This document shows positions 18,237 to 27,872 of a stretch of DNA of 36,313 nt, piece after piece; position 1 is the first letter of the stretch; each line of letters starts with the position of its first letter. The notes beneath the pieces were generated by a model. The model did not search any database. It was given only the letters and a program-made list of their open reading frames with translations, and had not been told where the DNA came from. The DNA is taken from the NCBI GenBank assembly GCA_004294225.1, contig REBA01000031.1, positions 1-36,313 of the forward strand, written 5' to 3'. This stretch comes from Cytophagales bacterium (GTDB lineage Bacteria; Bacteroidota; Bacteroidia; Cytophagales; Cytophagaceae). The position numbers were made by a program, and so were the translations under genes.

Positions 18237-18647
18237 ATGAACCATTGGCTAGTAAAATCTGAACCTTTCAAATATTCTTTCGAACAATTGCTCAAAGACA
18301 AAAAAACCATTTGGGATGGTGTAAGAAATTACCAAGCACGCAACAATCTGAAAGCAATGAGTAAAGACGACCTTGTACTTTTTTACCATAGCAATGAAGG
18401 TAAAGAAATTGTAGGTATAGCCAAAGTAGTAAAGACCTTTTATCAAGACCCTACTACTGCAGACCCAAACTGGGTTGTGGTAGAGCTTAGTCCTGTAAAA
18501 AAGCTCAAAAAAAGTGTTACTTTAGAAGAAATAAAAACCACAAAAAGCCTCAATGATATCGGTCTTATAAAACAAGGCAGGCTGTCTGTAATGCCTATAA
18601 AACCCGAAGAATTTGATCAAATACTTGGCTTGGCAGAAGAACTGTAA
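18237..18647 (+). CDS. EVE domain protein (THYN1-like)
   Basis: 136-aa single EVE domain, a PUA-like fold whose members bind modified bases in DNA or RNA. The opening HWLVKSEP..YS, the WDGVRNYQARNN motif and DLVLFYHS are near-invariant in the family and line the base-binding pocket. VGIAKVV and DPNWVVVEL complete the barrel. It ends 6 bases before hrpB. Stand-alone EVE proteins are common in bacteria and their ligand is mostly unproven. Nearby genes give no sign of a restriction system. Confidence 0.95.
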   Translation: MNHWLVKSEPFKYSFEQLLKDKKTIWDGVRNYQARNNLKAMSKDDLVLFYHSNEGKEIVGIAKVVKTFYQDPTTADPNWVVVELSPVKKLKKSVTLEEIKTTKSLNDIGLIKQGRLSVMPIKPEEFDQILGLAEEL

Positions 18648-18653
18648 CAAAAC

Positions 18654-21134
18654 ATGGATTTTCCTCCGCTTCCAATTTACGACATATTGGAAGAACTACA
18701 TTTTGCTTTAGAACGTCACAACACCGTCTTGCTTCATGCTCCCCCAGGAGCTGGGAAAAGTACCATTTTACCTATAGAATTATTGAAAAGCTCGTGGCTA
18801 AAGAACAAAAAAATAATACTTTTAGAGCCTCGCAAATTGGCTGTGAAAGCCATCGCACAAAGGCTTTCTGATCTTTGCTCAGAACCTCTTGGAAAAACCA
18901 TTGGCTATGCTATACGATTTGAAAGAATAATAACCGAAGACACAAAAATAGAAGTACTCACAGAGGGGATGCTCACCCGAAGATTACAAAGCGATAATGC
19001 ACTTGAAGACGTTGGGCTAATTATTTTTGATGAATTTCATGAAAGAAGCTTACATACCGATTTGGCCCTAGTACTTAGCAGAGAATCTCAACAAGTCTTT
19101 AGAAATGACCTCAGAATTTTGGTCATGTCTGCAACATTAGATATAAATCAACTGTCAAAAAATTTTAACAATGCCCCTGTAATTATTAGTTCTGGGCGTC
19201 AACACCCAGTAAAAGTTGAATACCTTGGAGACGCTCCTTCATTAAAAATCCACGAGCGAATGGCAAAAGCGATTCAAAAAGCCATAAGAGAAACTCAAGG
19301 TGATATCCTAGCATTCCTGCCAGGTACCGCCGAAATTCATAAAACTATTCAGGAGCTAAATGATACGCTCGACCAACACACATTGCTTCCGCTCTATGGA
19401 AACCTCTCCATAGAAGAGCAACAAAAAGCCATAAGACCACTAGACAATAATCAAAGGAAAATTGTATTATCCACTTCTATTGCAGAAACTAGTCTTACCA
19501 TAGCAGGAATAAAAGTAGTCATAGATAGTGGCTATTCTAGAGTCCCCAAATATGATATCAAAACAGGACTAACAAGACTAGAAACCATACAAAGTTCTCT
19601 CGATATCATTGAGCAAAGAACCGGCAGAGCAGGTCGCCTTGAAGCAGGGGCCTGCTTTAGACTTTGGAGTGAAAACACACATAGAAGCCTTCAAGCTTAC
19701 CGAACACCAGAAATATTAGATGCAGACCTTTCTTCTGCCCTTCTAGAATTAACTCAGTGGGATAGCAAAGAAATCAATCGTTTCAACTGGGTTACTCTGC
19801 CAAATAAATCGTCTGTAACTGTTGCTGAATCGTTGTTAGAACATCTAGGCTGTATTGAAAACAAAAGAATTACTGCAAAAGGCAAAAGTATTCTACAATT
19901 CCCTACTCATCCAAGAATAGCAAATTTGCTACTAGAAGGAAAAAATATCAACGATGCCTCTTTAGCCTCAGACATAGCTGCAATTCTTGAAGAGAAAAAT
20001 CCTTTAGATAAGTCTCTAGGAACAGATATTTATTTCCGATTAGAAGCATTAAAAAAGTGGCGAGCAAAAACTCATGTTCACGCCGATACTTCTACGCTCA
20101 CTAGAATAGAAAAACTAGCCTCTCTTTGGAGAAAGCAACTTCAAAGTCCTATGGACAATACGCTAGATTTTCAAAAAAATTTAGGCAAACTTATTATTGC
20201 TGCTTATCCAGAACGAGTAGCAAAGCAAAAAGAAGACGATAAAACCCGTTATAAACTTGGTAATGGAAAAATAGTAAGAATTGATGAATACGATAATCTC
20301 ATTAAAGAAAAATATTTAGCAATTGCTCATCTAGACGCTGGGCAAAACGAAGGAAAGATACATCTAGCAGCAGGTATAGACCCTAAGCAGCTCATCGAAT
20401 ATATCCAAGAAAAGCACGTTAGCTATTGGGATTATCAAAAAGAAGTGTTTATAAACGGCATTGAAACTAGGCTTGGCGAAATCATCATCGACGTGAAGCC
20501 TTCAGAGCTTGTAGATGAAGCACAGAAAATAAAGATTCTAAACGAAGTTATCCTAAAAGAAGGAATACAACTTTTTGAATTAAGTTCAGAGCTAGAACAA
20601 TGGAGAAATAGACTTTACCAGATTCAAGCTTGGTATCCTGAAGAGCAGTGGCAAATTTTTTCGAACGAACAAATTGCCAAGAATGTTCACCAGTTTCTCA
20701 ACCCATATCTTAGTTCAATCAAAAAGAAAGAAGACTTTCGAAAGCTCAATTTATTAGAAATAATCAAAACCCAATTCACATGGGAAGAATTACAAAAAAT
20801 CAATGAGCTTGCTCCCGAACAGATAAAAGTTCCTAGCGGATTTGAGGTAAAGATTCAATACCAAAATAATGGCAACAACCCAATATTAGCCGTAAGATTG
20901 CAAGAATTATTTGGTTTAGAAGAAACTCCAAGAATCAATAAGGGGAAAAGTCCTTTACTATTACATCTATTATCTCCAGGTTACAAACCTGTACAAATCA
21001 CACAAGACCTTAGTAGTTTTTGGCGAGTAGCTTATCCAGAAGTTAGAAAACAATTAAAAATTAGGTACCCCAAACATTACTGGCCAGAAAACCCTTGGAC
21101 AGCAGAGGCAATAAGAGGAATAAAAAAGAAATAA
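18654..21134 (+). CDS. hrpB: ATP-dependent RNA helicase HrpB (DEAH-type)
   Basis: 826-aa superfamily 2 helicase of the HrpB family; its cellular role is poorly defined. Walker A APPGAGKST is at 29-37, motif II appears as DEFHE at 126-130 (the DExH form), motif III as VMSATLD, motif V as STSIAETSLTIAGI, and motif VI as EQRTGRAGR. A helicase-associated domain and the long HrpB C-terminal domain (about 480-826, with HYWPENPW near the end) follow. Length is typical. The ATG at 18654 sits 6 bases after the EVE gene stop, so it is probably translated from the same mRNA. It converges with fcl, the stops only 2 bases apart. Confidence 0.96.
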   Translation: MDFPPLPIYDILEELHFALERHNTVLLHAPPGAGKSTILPIELLKSSWLKNKKIILLEPRKLAVKAIAQRLSDLCSEPLGKTIGYAIRFERIITEDTKIEVLTEGMLTRRLQSDNALEDVGLIIFDEFHERSLHTDLALVLSRESQQVFRNDLRILVMSATLDINQLSKNFNNAPVIISSGRQHPVKVEYLGDAPSLKIHERMAKAIQKAIRETQGDILAFLPGTAEIHKTIQELNDTLDQHTLLPLYGNLSIEEQQKAIRPLDNNQRKIVLSTSIAETSLTIAGIKVVIDSGYSRVPKYDIKTGLTRLETIQSSLDIIEQRTGRAGRLEAGACFRLWSENTHRSLQAYRTPEILDADLSSALLELTQWDSKEINRFNWVTLPNKSSVTVAESLLEHLGCIENKRITAKGKSILQFPTHPRIANLLLEGKNINDASLASDIAAILEEKNPLDKSLGTDIYFRLEALKKWRAKTHVHADTSTLTRIEKLASLWRKQLQSPMDNTLDFQKNLGKLIIAAYPERVAKQKEDDKTRYKLGNGKIVRIDEYDNLIKEKYLAIAHLDAGQNEGKIHLAAGIDPKQLIEYIQEKHVSYWDYQKEVFINGIETRLGEIIIDVKPSELVDEAQKIKILNEVILKEGIQLFELSSELEQWRNRLYQIQAWYPEEQWQIFSNEQIAKNVHQFLNPYLSSIKKKEDFRKLNLLEIIKTQFTWEELQKINELAPEQIKVPSGFEVKIQYQNNGNNPILAVRLQELFGLEETPRINKGKSPLLLHLLSPGYKPVQITQDLSSFWRVAYPEVRKQLKIRYPKHYWPENPWTAEAIRGIKKK

Positions 21135-21136
21135 GT

Positions 21137-22069
21137 TTAAAATAATGCCAAAGTACAAACATCATTATAGACTTTGGTAATTCCCTCTTTAAGCTCAACT
21201 TTATGTTTCCAACCTAATTGATGCAATTTGCTTACATCCATTAATTTTCTTAGCGTTCCGTCAGGTTTAGAGGTATCAAAAACCAAATCTCCTTCAAACC
21301 CTACAACTTCTTTTACCATCAAAGCCAAGTCTTTAATAGACAAATCTTCTCCAGTGCCTATATTTAGAAATCCTATGTCATTATATTCGTTCATCAAGAA
21401 AAAACAAGCATCTGCTAAATCATCTACATATAAAAACTCTCTTTTAGGAGTCCCAGTGCCCCATATCACTACTTCAGGTTTCTGATTAATCTTAGCTTCA
21501 TGAAACTTGCGAATAAGGGCTGGAAGTACATGGGAATTGTTCAAATCATAATTATCATTTGGACCATACAAATTTGTGGGCATTACTGAAATAAAATTAC
21601 AGCCATATTGCCTACGGTAAGCTTCGCACATTTTTATACCAGCTATTTTCGCGATTGCATAAGGCTCATTGGTTGCTTCTAGGATTCCTGTAAGCAAACT
21701 TTCTTCTTTAAGTGGCTGAGGAGCCATTTTGGGATAAATACATGAAGATCCCAAAAACATTAATTTTTCTACATTATTCAAGTAGGCAGCATGAATAACA
21801 TTAGATTGAATCATCAAATTATCATAAATAAACTCTCCTCTATAAGTATTATTCGCTAATATTCCTCCTACTTTTGCGGCGGAAAGAAAAACATAACTAG
21901 GTTTTTCATTTTCAAAAAAATCATTGACTTGTTTTTGATTTCTCAAATCTAACTCTTTTGAACGTCTGGTAATGATGTTAGTAAAACCCTCTGCTTTTAA
22001 TTTACGAACAATCGCAGAACCAACCATACCATTATGCCCACATACAAAAACTTTCGCTTCTTTATCCAT
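21137..22069 (-). CDS. fcl: GDP-L-fucose synthase
   Basis: 310-aa short-chain dehydrogenase/epimerase that converts GDP-4-keto-6-deoxymannose to GDP-L-fucose with NADPH, for surface polysaccharide or glycoprotein. An N-terminal Rossmann motif (GHNGMVGSA), [17 protein letters not shown] and the catalytic Y137-x-x-x-K141 (YAIAK) are all present, as is the [13 protein letters not shown] segment typical of the WcaG/Fcl family. The usual partner gmd is not next to it. It lies 47 bases after speA on the same strand with an AAAGGA ribosome site before the ATG, so it may be read from the speA promoter. No glycosyltransferase cluster surrounds it. Confidence 0.96.
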   Translation of the reverse strand: MDKEAKVFVCGHNGMVGSAIVRKLKAEGFTNIITRRSKELDLRNQKQVNDFFENEKPSYVFLSAAKVGGILANNTYRGEFIYDNLMIQSNVIHAAYLNNVEKLMFLGSSCIYPKMAPQPLKEESLLTGILEATNEPYAIAKIAGIKMCEAYRRQYGCNFISVMPTNLYGPNDNYDLNNSHVLPALIRKFHEAKINQKPEVVIWGTGTPKREFLYVDDLADACFFLMNEYNDIGFLNIGTGEDLSIKDLALMVKEVVGFEGDLVFDTSKPDGTLRKLMDVSKLHQLGWKHKVELKEGITKVYNDVCTLALF

Positions 22070-22116
22070 TATAAATCCTTTATTTTAATAAATATCCAAT
22101 AAAAAATAGAGTTTGA

Positions 22117-23511
22117 TTATTTGATGTACCCTAATATTTTCAACATACTTTCTTTTGTTTGTTCTGGAGCAAACAACTTTGTTTCAATCTCTCCTTTCTC
22201 ATTTTTATTAATCAAAATATGTTTAGGAGCGGGTACCAAGCAATGCTGAATACCACCATAGCCACCAAGTGACTCTTGATAAGCACCAGTATGAAAAAAT
22301 CCTATATATAAAGTTTCTTCAGTATTCACCTTAGGCATAAATACCATGTTCTGATGGGCTTCTGAATTATAATAATCCATACTATCGCATGTAATACCGC
22401 CAATTTTTACTTTACTATAGGTCTTGTCCCAATGATTGACGGCAAGTAGAATGTATTTTTGATTCAACCCCCAAACATCGGGAAGTGTGGTGATAAAAGA
22501 ACTATCTATCATACACCATTCTTCTTTATCATTTTGAAGTTTATTCCCTAATACAGAATAAATAGTAGCTCCGCTCTCACCTACTGTAAAACTACCAAAT
22601 TCAGTAAATATATTAGGTACTGCTACGCCTTCTTCAGTACATATTTTTTTTACTGTTTTAATGATTTGATCTGCCATGTAAGCATAATCGTATTCAAAAT
22701 GTACAGTAGTTTTGATTGGGAAACCTCCGCCAATATCTATACTATCCAAATCAGGATTGATTTTTTTTAGTTCACAATACATATGAACAAAACGGCTCAA
22801 TTCGCTCCAATAATAAGTAGAATCTTTGATTCCACTATTGATAAAATAATGGAGCATTTTAAGCTTAAATTTATCATTAGGCTCAATCTTATTTTTATAC
22901 AAATCAATTACATCATTGTATCTAATTCCAAGGCGAGAGGTATAAAATTCAAATTTTGGTTCCTCATCAGAAGCAAGTCTAATCCCTAGTTGGCAAGGCT
23001 GATTGATGGTAGTATTATATACATCTAACTCATTGAGATTATCAAGAATAGGAATACAATTATAGAACCCGTCATTGATAAGTGCCGACACATTATCAGT
23101 ATATTCTTGACGCTTATAACCATTGCAAATAATGTAATTGCTTTTATTGATTTTTCCAGTTTCAAACAATGCTCTTACAATAGGAATATCATATGCCGAT
23201 GAAGTCTCGATATGAATATCATTTTTAAGTGCTTCTTCAATTACAAAACTAAAATGAGATGATTTGGTGCAATAACAGTAAGTATAACTACCTTGGTAAT
23301 TATTTTTTGCAATGGCATCATTAAATATTTTCTTTGCTTTCTGAATTTGAGAACTAATTTTAGGCAGATAGGTCAATTTCAAAGGAGTACCATATTTATT
23401 AACGATATCCATCAAGGGTACACCATTAAAAAACAACTCATTATTCTCTACCTTAAACTCTTCCGTTGGGAAATAAAAAGTCTGTTCAATTAGATCTATA
23501 TATCTATCCAT
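22117..23511 (-). CDS. speA: Arginine decarboxylase (fold type III PLP enzyme)
   Basis: 464-aa fold type III PLP decarboxylase. The PLP lysine is likely K83 in CYCTKSSHF, the glycine loop GGGFPIK at 261 binds the phosphate, and CDSMD (375-379) supplies the catalytic cysteine and aspartate from the partner subunit, as in ornithine, arginine and diaminopimelate decarboxylases. Length and the YCTKSSHFSFV and HIETSSAYDI motifs fit the Bacteroidota form annotated as biosynthetic arginine decarboxylase, which feeds agmatine into polyamine synthesis. It is shorter than E. coli SpeA (about 630-660 aa), so specificity is inferred. It diverges from argS, another arginine-using gene, across 179 bases. 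A TATATTTG box lies 12 bases before the ATG. Confidence 0.85.
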   Translation of the reverse strand: MDRYIDLIEQTFYFPTEEFKVENNELFFNGVPLMDIVNKYGTPLKLTYLPKISSQIQKAKKIFNDAIAKNNYQGSYTYCYCTKSSHFSFVIEEALKNDIHIETSSAYDIPIVRALFETGKINKSNYIICNGYKRQEYTDNVSALINDGFYNCIPILDNLNELDVYNTTINQPCQLGIRLASDEEPKFEFYTSRLGIRYNDVIDLYKNKIEPNDKFKLKMLHYFINSGIKDSTYYWSELSRFVHMYCELKKINPDLDSIDIGGGFPIKTTVHFEYDYAYMADQIIKTVKKICTEEGVAVPNIFTEFGSFTVGESGATIYSVLGNKLQNDKEEWCMIDSSFITTLPDVWGLNQKYILLAVNHWDKTYSKVKIGGITCDSMDYYNSEAHQNMVFMPKVNTEETLYIGFFHTGAYQESLGGYGGIQHCLVPAPKHILINKNEKGEIETKLFAPEQTKESMLKILGYIK

Positions 23512-23523
23512 TTTTTATCTTTT

Positions 23524-23531
23524 CAAATATA
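23524..23531 (-). promoter_or_regulatory. speA promoter -7 box
   Basis: The minus strand reads TATATTTG, a full TAnnTTTG match, 12 bases before the speA ATG. A matching -33 TTG at normal spacing is not evident. The remaining speA-argS gap shows only a 5-bp GCAAT/ATTGC hairpin near 23610-23625. Confidence 0.45.
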
Positions 23532-23690
23532 AATTGAAATACAAATTAATAATTTTTAAAGCATTCTTTAAAGCTTAATTCTACAATATTGGGATAAAAT
23601 TACAATCTTTGCAATCCGTGCATTGCGTTTTAGTTGTTTTAATCTACCAAAACTTAATGCTTAACAATTTCTTAACCTTCCTTTCTTGAA

Positions 23691-25484
23691 ATGAATTCAT
23701 TAGAATTAGACATCAAAAAAAAAATATCCCAAGGACTAAATACCTTATTCAATATACAGCTTGACGAAGACAAAATAAGCCTCCAACCTACAAAGCCTGA
23801 ATTTAAGGGTAGCTTTACCTTTGTTACCTTCTCAATCACGAAACTTACTAATAAGTCACCAGAGGAAACAGGAAAATTATTAGGAGAATATTTGGTTAAA
23901 GACCCTTCTATATGCTCTGCTTACAACATAGTAAAAGGATTTTTAAATCTTGAAATAACAGATAGTGCTTGGATTAAAACATTCCAAGCCATATACCTCG
24001 ATAAATCTTTCGGCAAACTAACTCCAAAGAATAAAAAAATAATGGTAGAGTACTCCTCACCAAACACCAATAAACCTCTGCATTTAGGCCATTTAAGAAA
24101 TATTTTTTTAGGATACTCTTTGTCTGAAATTCTAAAAACAGCGGGATATGAAGTAATAAAAGCAAACCTTATCAACGACAGAGGTATTCATATTTGCAAA
24201 TCAATGATTGCCTATAGTCAATACGGCAACAGTGAAACACCAGATACTTCAGGCCTTAAAGGCGACCACCTCATCGGGAAATACTATGTGATGTTCGATA
24301 AACTCTACAAAGCAGAAATCGAGCAATTGATTGCCGCTGGAAACACTAAAGAAGAAGCTGAAAAAAAAGCACCCATCATGTTGCAAGCACAAAAATTATT
24401 GGTGAATTGGGAAAATGGCGATTCAGAAACAATAGACTTATGGAAAAAAATGAATCAATGGGTTTATGATGGCTTCAATAGTACTTATCAAAAAATAGGA
24501 GTTGATTTTGATAAATTTTATTACGAATCAGACACCTATTTATTGGGCAAAAACATAGTAAATGAAGGGTTATCAGCAGACGTGTTTTTTAAAAAAGAAG
24601 ATAATTCTGTTTGGATAGATTTAAGCCCAGAAGGTCTAGATCAGAAACTTCTTCTTCGTAGCGATGGCACTTCAGTATATATTACTCAAGACCTAGGTAC
24701 AGCAGAATTAAAATATACTGAATTCGGTTTTGAAAAGTCTGTTTATGTAGTAGGCAATGAACAAGATTATCATTTTAAAGTATTGAAATTAATACTTGAA
24801 AAAATGAATAAACCCTACGCTTCTGGAATATATCACCTTTCTTATGGAATGGTAGATTTACCTTCTGGAAAAATGAAATCAAGAGAAGGAACTGTAGTAG
24901 ATGCAGATGATCTCATTCAAGAAATGACAGAAACAGCTGCAATGCACACCAAAGAACTTGGAAAGATTGAAGGATTTAGCGAAACAGAGGCACAGGCACT
25001 TTACCATAAACTTGGTCTTGGGGCATTGAAATATTTCTTACTAAAAGTAGATCCAAAGAAAAGAATGTTATTCAATCCTCAAGAATCAGTGGAGTTCCAA
25101 GGAAATACTGGCCCATTTATTCAATATACCTATGCAAGAATATCCTCTCTACTTCGCAAGGCAAAACAACTCAATATTCAGTCAGATAATTTAGATTTCA
25201 ATCAAATTACTTCATTAGAAATTACCGAAAGAGAAACCATCAATCTATTAAAAGATTTTCCAGCAAAAATAGAAGAAGCTGCAAATCTCTTCTCTCCTTC
25301 CCTGATTGCACAATATGTATATGATTTGGCAAAACAATACAATAGATTCTATAACGAAGTAAGTATATTCAACGAGTCAAACCCTCAACTTTTGACCTTC
25401 AGAATTGCCTTTTCAGATTCAATAGCAAGTGCCATCAAAAAATCAATGAAATTACTAGGAATAGAAGTTCCAGAAAAAATGTAG
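23691..25484 (+). CDS. argS: Arginyl-tRNA synthetase
   Basis: 597-aa class I aminoacyl-tRNA synthetase that charges tRNA-Arg. An additional N-terminal domain (about 1-110) recognises the tRNA D-loop. The catalytic Rossmann fold carries the HIGH motif as HLGH (131-134) within VEYSSPNTNKPLHLGHLRN, and the KMSKS loop appears as KMKSR (394-398). The C-terminal helical DALR anticodon domain is marked by GNTGPFIQYTYARI and AQYVYDLAKQYNRFYNEVS. Length is normal. The ATG at 23691 gives a complete N-terminal domain. No T-box leader lies upstream. A glutathione peroxidase gene follows after 58 bases. Confidence 0.98.
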   Translation: MNSLELDIKKKISQGLNTLFNIQLDEDKISLQPTKPEFKGSFTFVTFSITKLTNKSPEETGKLLGEYLVKDPSICSAYNIVKGFLNLEITDSAWIKTFQAIYLDKSFGKLTPKNKKIMVEYSSPNTNKPLHLGHLRNIFLGYSLSEILKTAGYEVIKANLINDRGIHICKSMIAYSQYGNSETPDTSGLKGDHLIGKYYVMFDKLYKAEIEQLIAAGNTKEEAEKKAPIMLQAQKLLVNWENGDSETIDLWKKMNQWVYDGFNSTYQKIGVDFDKFYYESDTYLLGKNIVNEGLSADVFFKKEDNSVWIDLSPEGLDQKLLLRSDGTSVYITQDLGTAELKYTEFGFEKSVYVVGNEQDYHFKVLKLILEKMNKPYASGIYHLSYGMVDLPSGKMKSREGTVVDADDLIQEMTETAAMHTKELGKIEGFSETEAQALYHKLGLGALKYFLLKVDPKKRMLFNPQESVEFQGNTGPFIQYTYARISSLLRKAKQLNIQSDNLDFNQITSLEITERETINLLKDFPAKIEEAANLFSPSLIAQYVYDLAKQYNRFYNEVSIFNESNPQLLTFRIAFSDSIASAIKKSMKLLGIEVPEKM

Positions 25485-25542
25485 ATAAACAAAACAAGAA
25501 GGCAAAAAACTTGTTATTAATAAGTACAAAAACATAAAACTT

Positions 25543-26130
25543 ATGATTATTCTCAGAGAAATCCCTTATGCTTTGATCATGTTTATTTCCTCTTGCTTTG
25601 GCGTAGGAAAAGTAACTTCAAAACCACCAGAAATAGAAAATTTAATTATGCAAGGAAGTATCTATGAATTCAAAATCAAATCTATTGACGGTAAAGAAAT
25701 AGATTTTAGCCAATATAAAGGCAAAAAAATACTCATTGTAAATACCGCTTCTGAATGTGGGTACACGCCTCAGTATTCAGAATTGCAAAAATTACATGAA
25801 ACCCATGGCGACAAAGTGGTTGTGCTTGGATTTCCCTGCAATGACTTTGGAGGACAAGAACCTGGAGCAGAAAAAGACATCAAATCTTTTTGCCAAAAGA
25901 ATTATGGTGTTAGTTTCCAGCTTTTCGAAAAAGTACATGTTAAAGGTGCTAACATAGCTCCGATTTATCAATGGCTTACTAACAAAAGCAAAAACGGCTG
26001 GAACGATAAAGCACCTGCATGGAATTTCAATAAATATTTAATCAACGAAAAAGGGGAATTGATTAAATACTACCCAAGTAGTGTAGCCCCTATGAGTAAA
26101 GAACTCATTGAAGCTATTAGCATGAAATAA
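25543..26130 (+). CDS. Glutathione peroxidase family protein (Cys type)
   Basis: 195-aa thioredoxin-fold peroxidase. The active site is C72 in NTASECGYTPQY, a cysteine in place of selenocysteine. GFPCNDFGGQEPG with the second, possibly resolving, cysteine and WNFNKYLI (the tryptophan-asparagine pair) are all present. Cys-type bacterial members usually take electrons from thioredoxin. The first ~30 residues (LIMFISSC, then a polar linker) are extra to the catalytic core and could be a relaxed lipoprotein signal with C18, which would place the enzyme in the envelope; this is inference. It follows argS by 58 bases and ends in a clear terminator. Confidence 0.93.
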   Translation: MIILREIPYALIMFISSCFGVGKVTSKPPEIENLIMQGSIYEFKIKSIDGKEIDFSQYKGKKILIVNTASECGYTPQYSELQKLHETHGDKVVVLGFPCNDFGGQEPGAEKDIKSFCQKNYGVSFQLFEKVHVKGANIAPIYQWLTNKSKNGWNDKAPAWNFNKYLINEKGELIKYYPSSVAPMSKELIEAISMK

Positions 26131-26145
26131 GGTATAATGCTTTTC

Positions 26146-26200
26146 CAAAAAGCTTACAATAAAGGTGTTCATTTCTCCCATCTGTATTGTAAGTTTTTTT
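26146..26200 (+). terminator. Terminator after the glutathione peroxidase gene
   Basis: CTTACAATA (26153-26161) pairs perfectly with TATTGTAAG (26185-26193). The stem can extend through a G-T pair into an A-run/T-run, and seven T residues follow. The 23-base loop is long. It ends the transcript from argS/gpx about 16 bases after the stop. Confidence 0.75.
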
Positions 26201-26275
26201 TATGACCGAATATCAAATAAAAATACTTAGAAAGAGCTTAATCATTCTTCAATTATTATTAACTATTTTCGCAGT

Positions 26276-26851
26276 ATGATTTCTAGATTCAATTATCTTA
26301 TTTTTGTATTTATACTTTTTTCTTGTACGGAGGAGTTTATACCAAAACCCAAGGGCTTTAACAAGATAGACTTGCCCCAGCATCAGTATCAAAAGCTTGA
26401 AAAAAAACATCCATTTGTATTTGATTATTCTATTTATGCAAAGGTTTTAAAAGACAGTTCATGGATGAGCGAACCCCATTGGATAGATATTTATTATCCC
26501 GATTACAAATGCAATATCCAGATTACCTACAAAGATTTTCAAGTAAAAAACAAAATTTTTGATGAGCTCATCAATGATGCTCATAAACTTACGAACAAGC
26601 ACAATATCAGAGCTTACGCTATAGATGAGATTAGTGCCAAAACTCCAAAGGGTTATCATGTAACAATGTTTGAACTTTCAGGCGAAGTCCCTAGCCAATT
26701 CCAGTTTTATGTAACAGATTCTGCCAAGCATTTTCTCAGAGGTGCACTGTATTTTCGTACAGCAATCAAGAATGATTCTCTAGCTCCAGTTATTGAATAT
26801 ATGAAAGCTGATGCTAAGCAACTTATCAATTCTATTGAGTTTGTTCAATAA
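26276..26851 (+). CDS. gldD: Gliding motility lipoprotein GldD
   Basis: 191-aa lipoprotein needed for gliding in Flavobacterium. It has a short hydrophobic signal with lipobox FSC (C17), then the family signatures PKPKGFNKIDLP, YPDYKCNIQITYK, QFYVTDSAKHFLRGALYF and DSLAPVIEYM, which are highly conserved in GldD. It is probably anchored in the periplasm with the GldJ/K/L/M/N machinery. Here it stands alone: the glutathione peroxidase terminator lies upstream and porD converges downstream, while gldE, often its neighbour, is absent. A near-consensus -7 box, TATTTTCG, ends only a few bases before the ATG. Confidence 0.93.
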   Translation: MISRFNYLIFVFILFSCTEEFIPKPKGFNKIDLPQHQYQKLEKKHPFVFDYSIYAKVLKDSSWMSEPHWIDIYYPDYKCNIQITYKDFQVKNKIFDELINDAHKLTNKHNIRAYAIDEISAKTPKGYHVTMFELSGEVPSQFQFYVTDSAKHFLRGALYFRTAIKNDSLAPVIEYMKADAKQLINSIEFVQ

Positions 26852-26934
26852 AAAACCTTTTTTAGTTTTCTAAGTTGACACAGACCAACACATGAAAGAA
26901 GAATAAACAATTGTCTGCTAAAAAAACTCAGCAA

Positions 26935-27870
26935 TTAATTCATCGTCATTAATCGCTGATACTTTTGTGCATTAGTAGGGTCTAATTCAGAGCAAATTTC
27001 TATTGCTTGCTTTTTTATCTCTGGACTAGCTTGGGAGAGCAAATTCATCAATTCTGTACCTTTTGCCATAAAGAAACTTCTAACAGCTACGTTATATGGG
27101 CGTTTCACTTTATCAAATTGTTGAACAGCCTTGAGTAATTCGATTATTTTTTTGTGGTTGTCTTCAGGTTTTTTTTGATTCAAGTAATCATCAAGAATTA
27201 ATCTGTGATAAGTATATAACCCTTCTCTTACTGGAATCAATTGCTGACTTTGCAAATTTTCTGAAAGTGCCGCCCTGTTGTTGGTATTTTGGTTACCCGA
27301 ATTTGCCCATCCACCTGATTGGGCTGGAATATTATTCACGATATTCAATACTTTATCAAAATAAGGCTGCCCTCCTAATTTTGAGAAGCTATCATAATCC
27401 ATTCCTAATATCACATAGACATAGAAACCCATCAGCGTAGTAATCTCATTCAAGTAAACATTCTCATTAAAATCCATTGGTTGCCCTTGTTGATAAGAAA
27501 AAGCAAAATCTCTATCAAAGAAATTAAGCAAGGTTGTTTCATAAGAAGTACCATAGACTGGTCTAGAAGATTGAATCTGAGCTGTGCCTATAAAAGACCC
27601 CAAACCAGCAATGCTAGTGATATTGATTGAAATATTGCAGCGAATTCTTTCTTCTGGAGCAAAGTTATCATTGGTCCATTTTCTATTATTAATGAAGTTA
27701 GTTATAGACAACTTTGCTTCTTCTATAATGTCTTTGTCTTGCTGTGTAGGCTGTAACTGACTGTAATCAATCATTACATTCGCCAAAATTTCTCCTTGAG
27801 CAATGCAATCTAAGCTTAGAAAATTACTGCAAGCAAGCAGAATGATAAATACATAGCGTAGTAACAACAT
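26935..27870 (-). CDS. porD: T9SS protein PorD (DUF4835 family)
   Basis: 311-aa exported protein of the DUF4835/PorD family, reported as part of the type IX secretion apparatus in Porphyromonas. The signal peptide ends around CIAQG (about residue 25, the common AQ cleavage context). Family marks follow: an early VxIDYSQL, RIRCNISINI, the QIQSSRPVYGTSYETTLLNF block with a following FxQGQPMDF, and YDSFSKLGGQPYFDKV, with a C-terminal PEIKKQAIEIC..LDPTNAQKY. It is the last gene of bamD-rpoZ-coaBC-porD, starting 2 bases after the coaBC stop. In many Bacteroidota recN follows, but here gldD converges instead. Confidence 0.92.
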   Translation of the reverse strand: MLLLRYVFIILLACSNFLSLDCIAQGEILANVMIDYSQLQPTQQDKDIIEEAKLSITNFINNRKWTNDNFAPEERIRCNISINITSIAGLGSFIGTAQIQSSRPVYGTSYETTLLNFFDRDFAFSYQQGQPMDFNENVYLNEITTLMGFYVYVILGMDYDSFSKLGGQPYFDKVLNIVNNIPAQSGGWANSGNQNTNNRAALSENLQSQQLIPVREGLYTYHRLILDDYLNQKKPEDNHKKIIELLKAVQQFDKVKRPYNVAVRSFFMAKGTELMNLLSQASPEIKKQAIEICSELDPTNAQKYQRLMTMN

Positions 27871-27872
27871 AA

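Noticed and set aside
23512..23690. T-box riboswitch before argS
   Set aside because: The gap is too short, with no specifier stem or terminator; only a 5-bp hairpin is present.
25485..25542. Terminator between argS and the glutathione peroxidase gene
   Set aside because: AACAAG/CTTGTT gives only six base pairs and no T-run follows.
26909..26936. Hairpin at the porD stop as terminator
   Set aside because: An interrupted 8-bp stem with an 11-base loop and no T-run directly after it; too weak to call.
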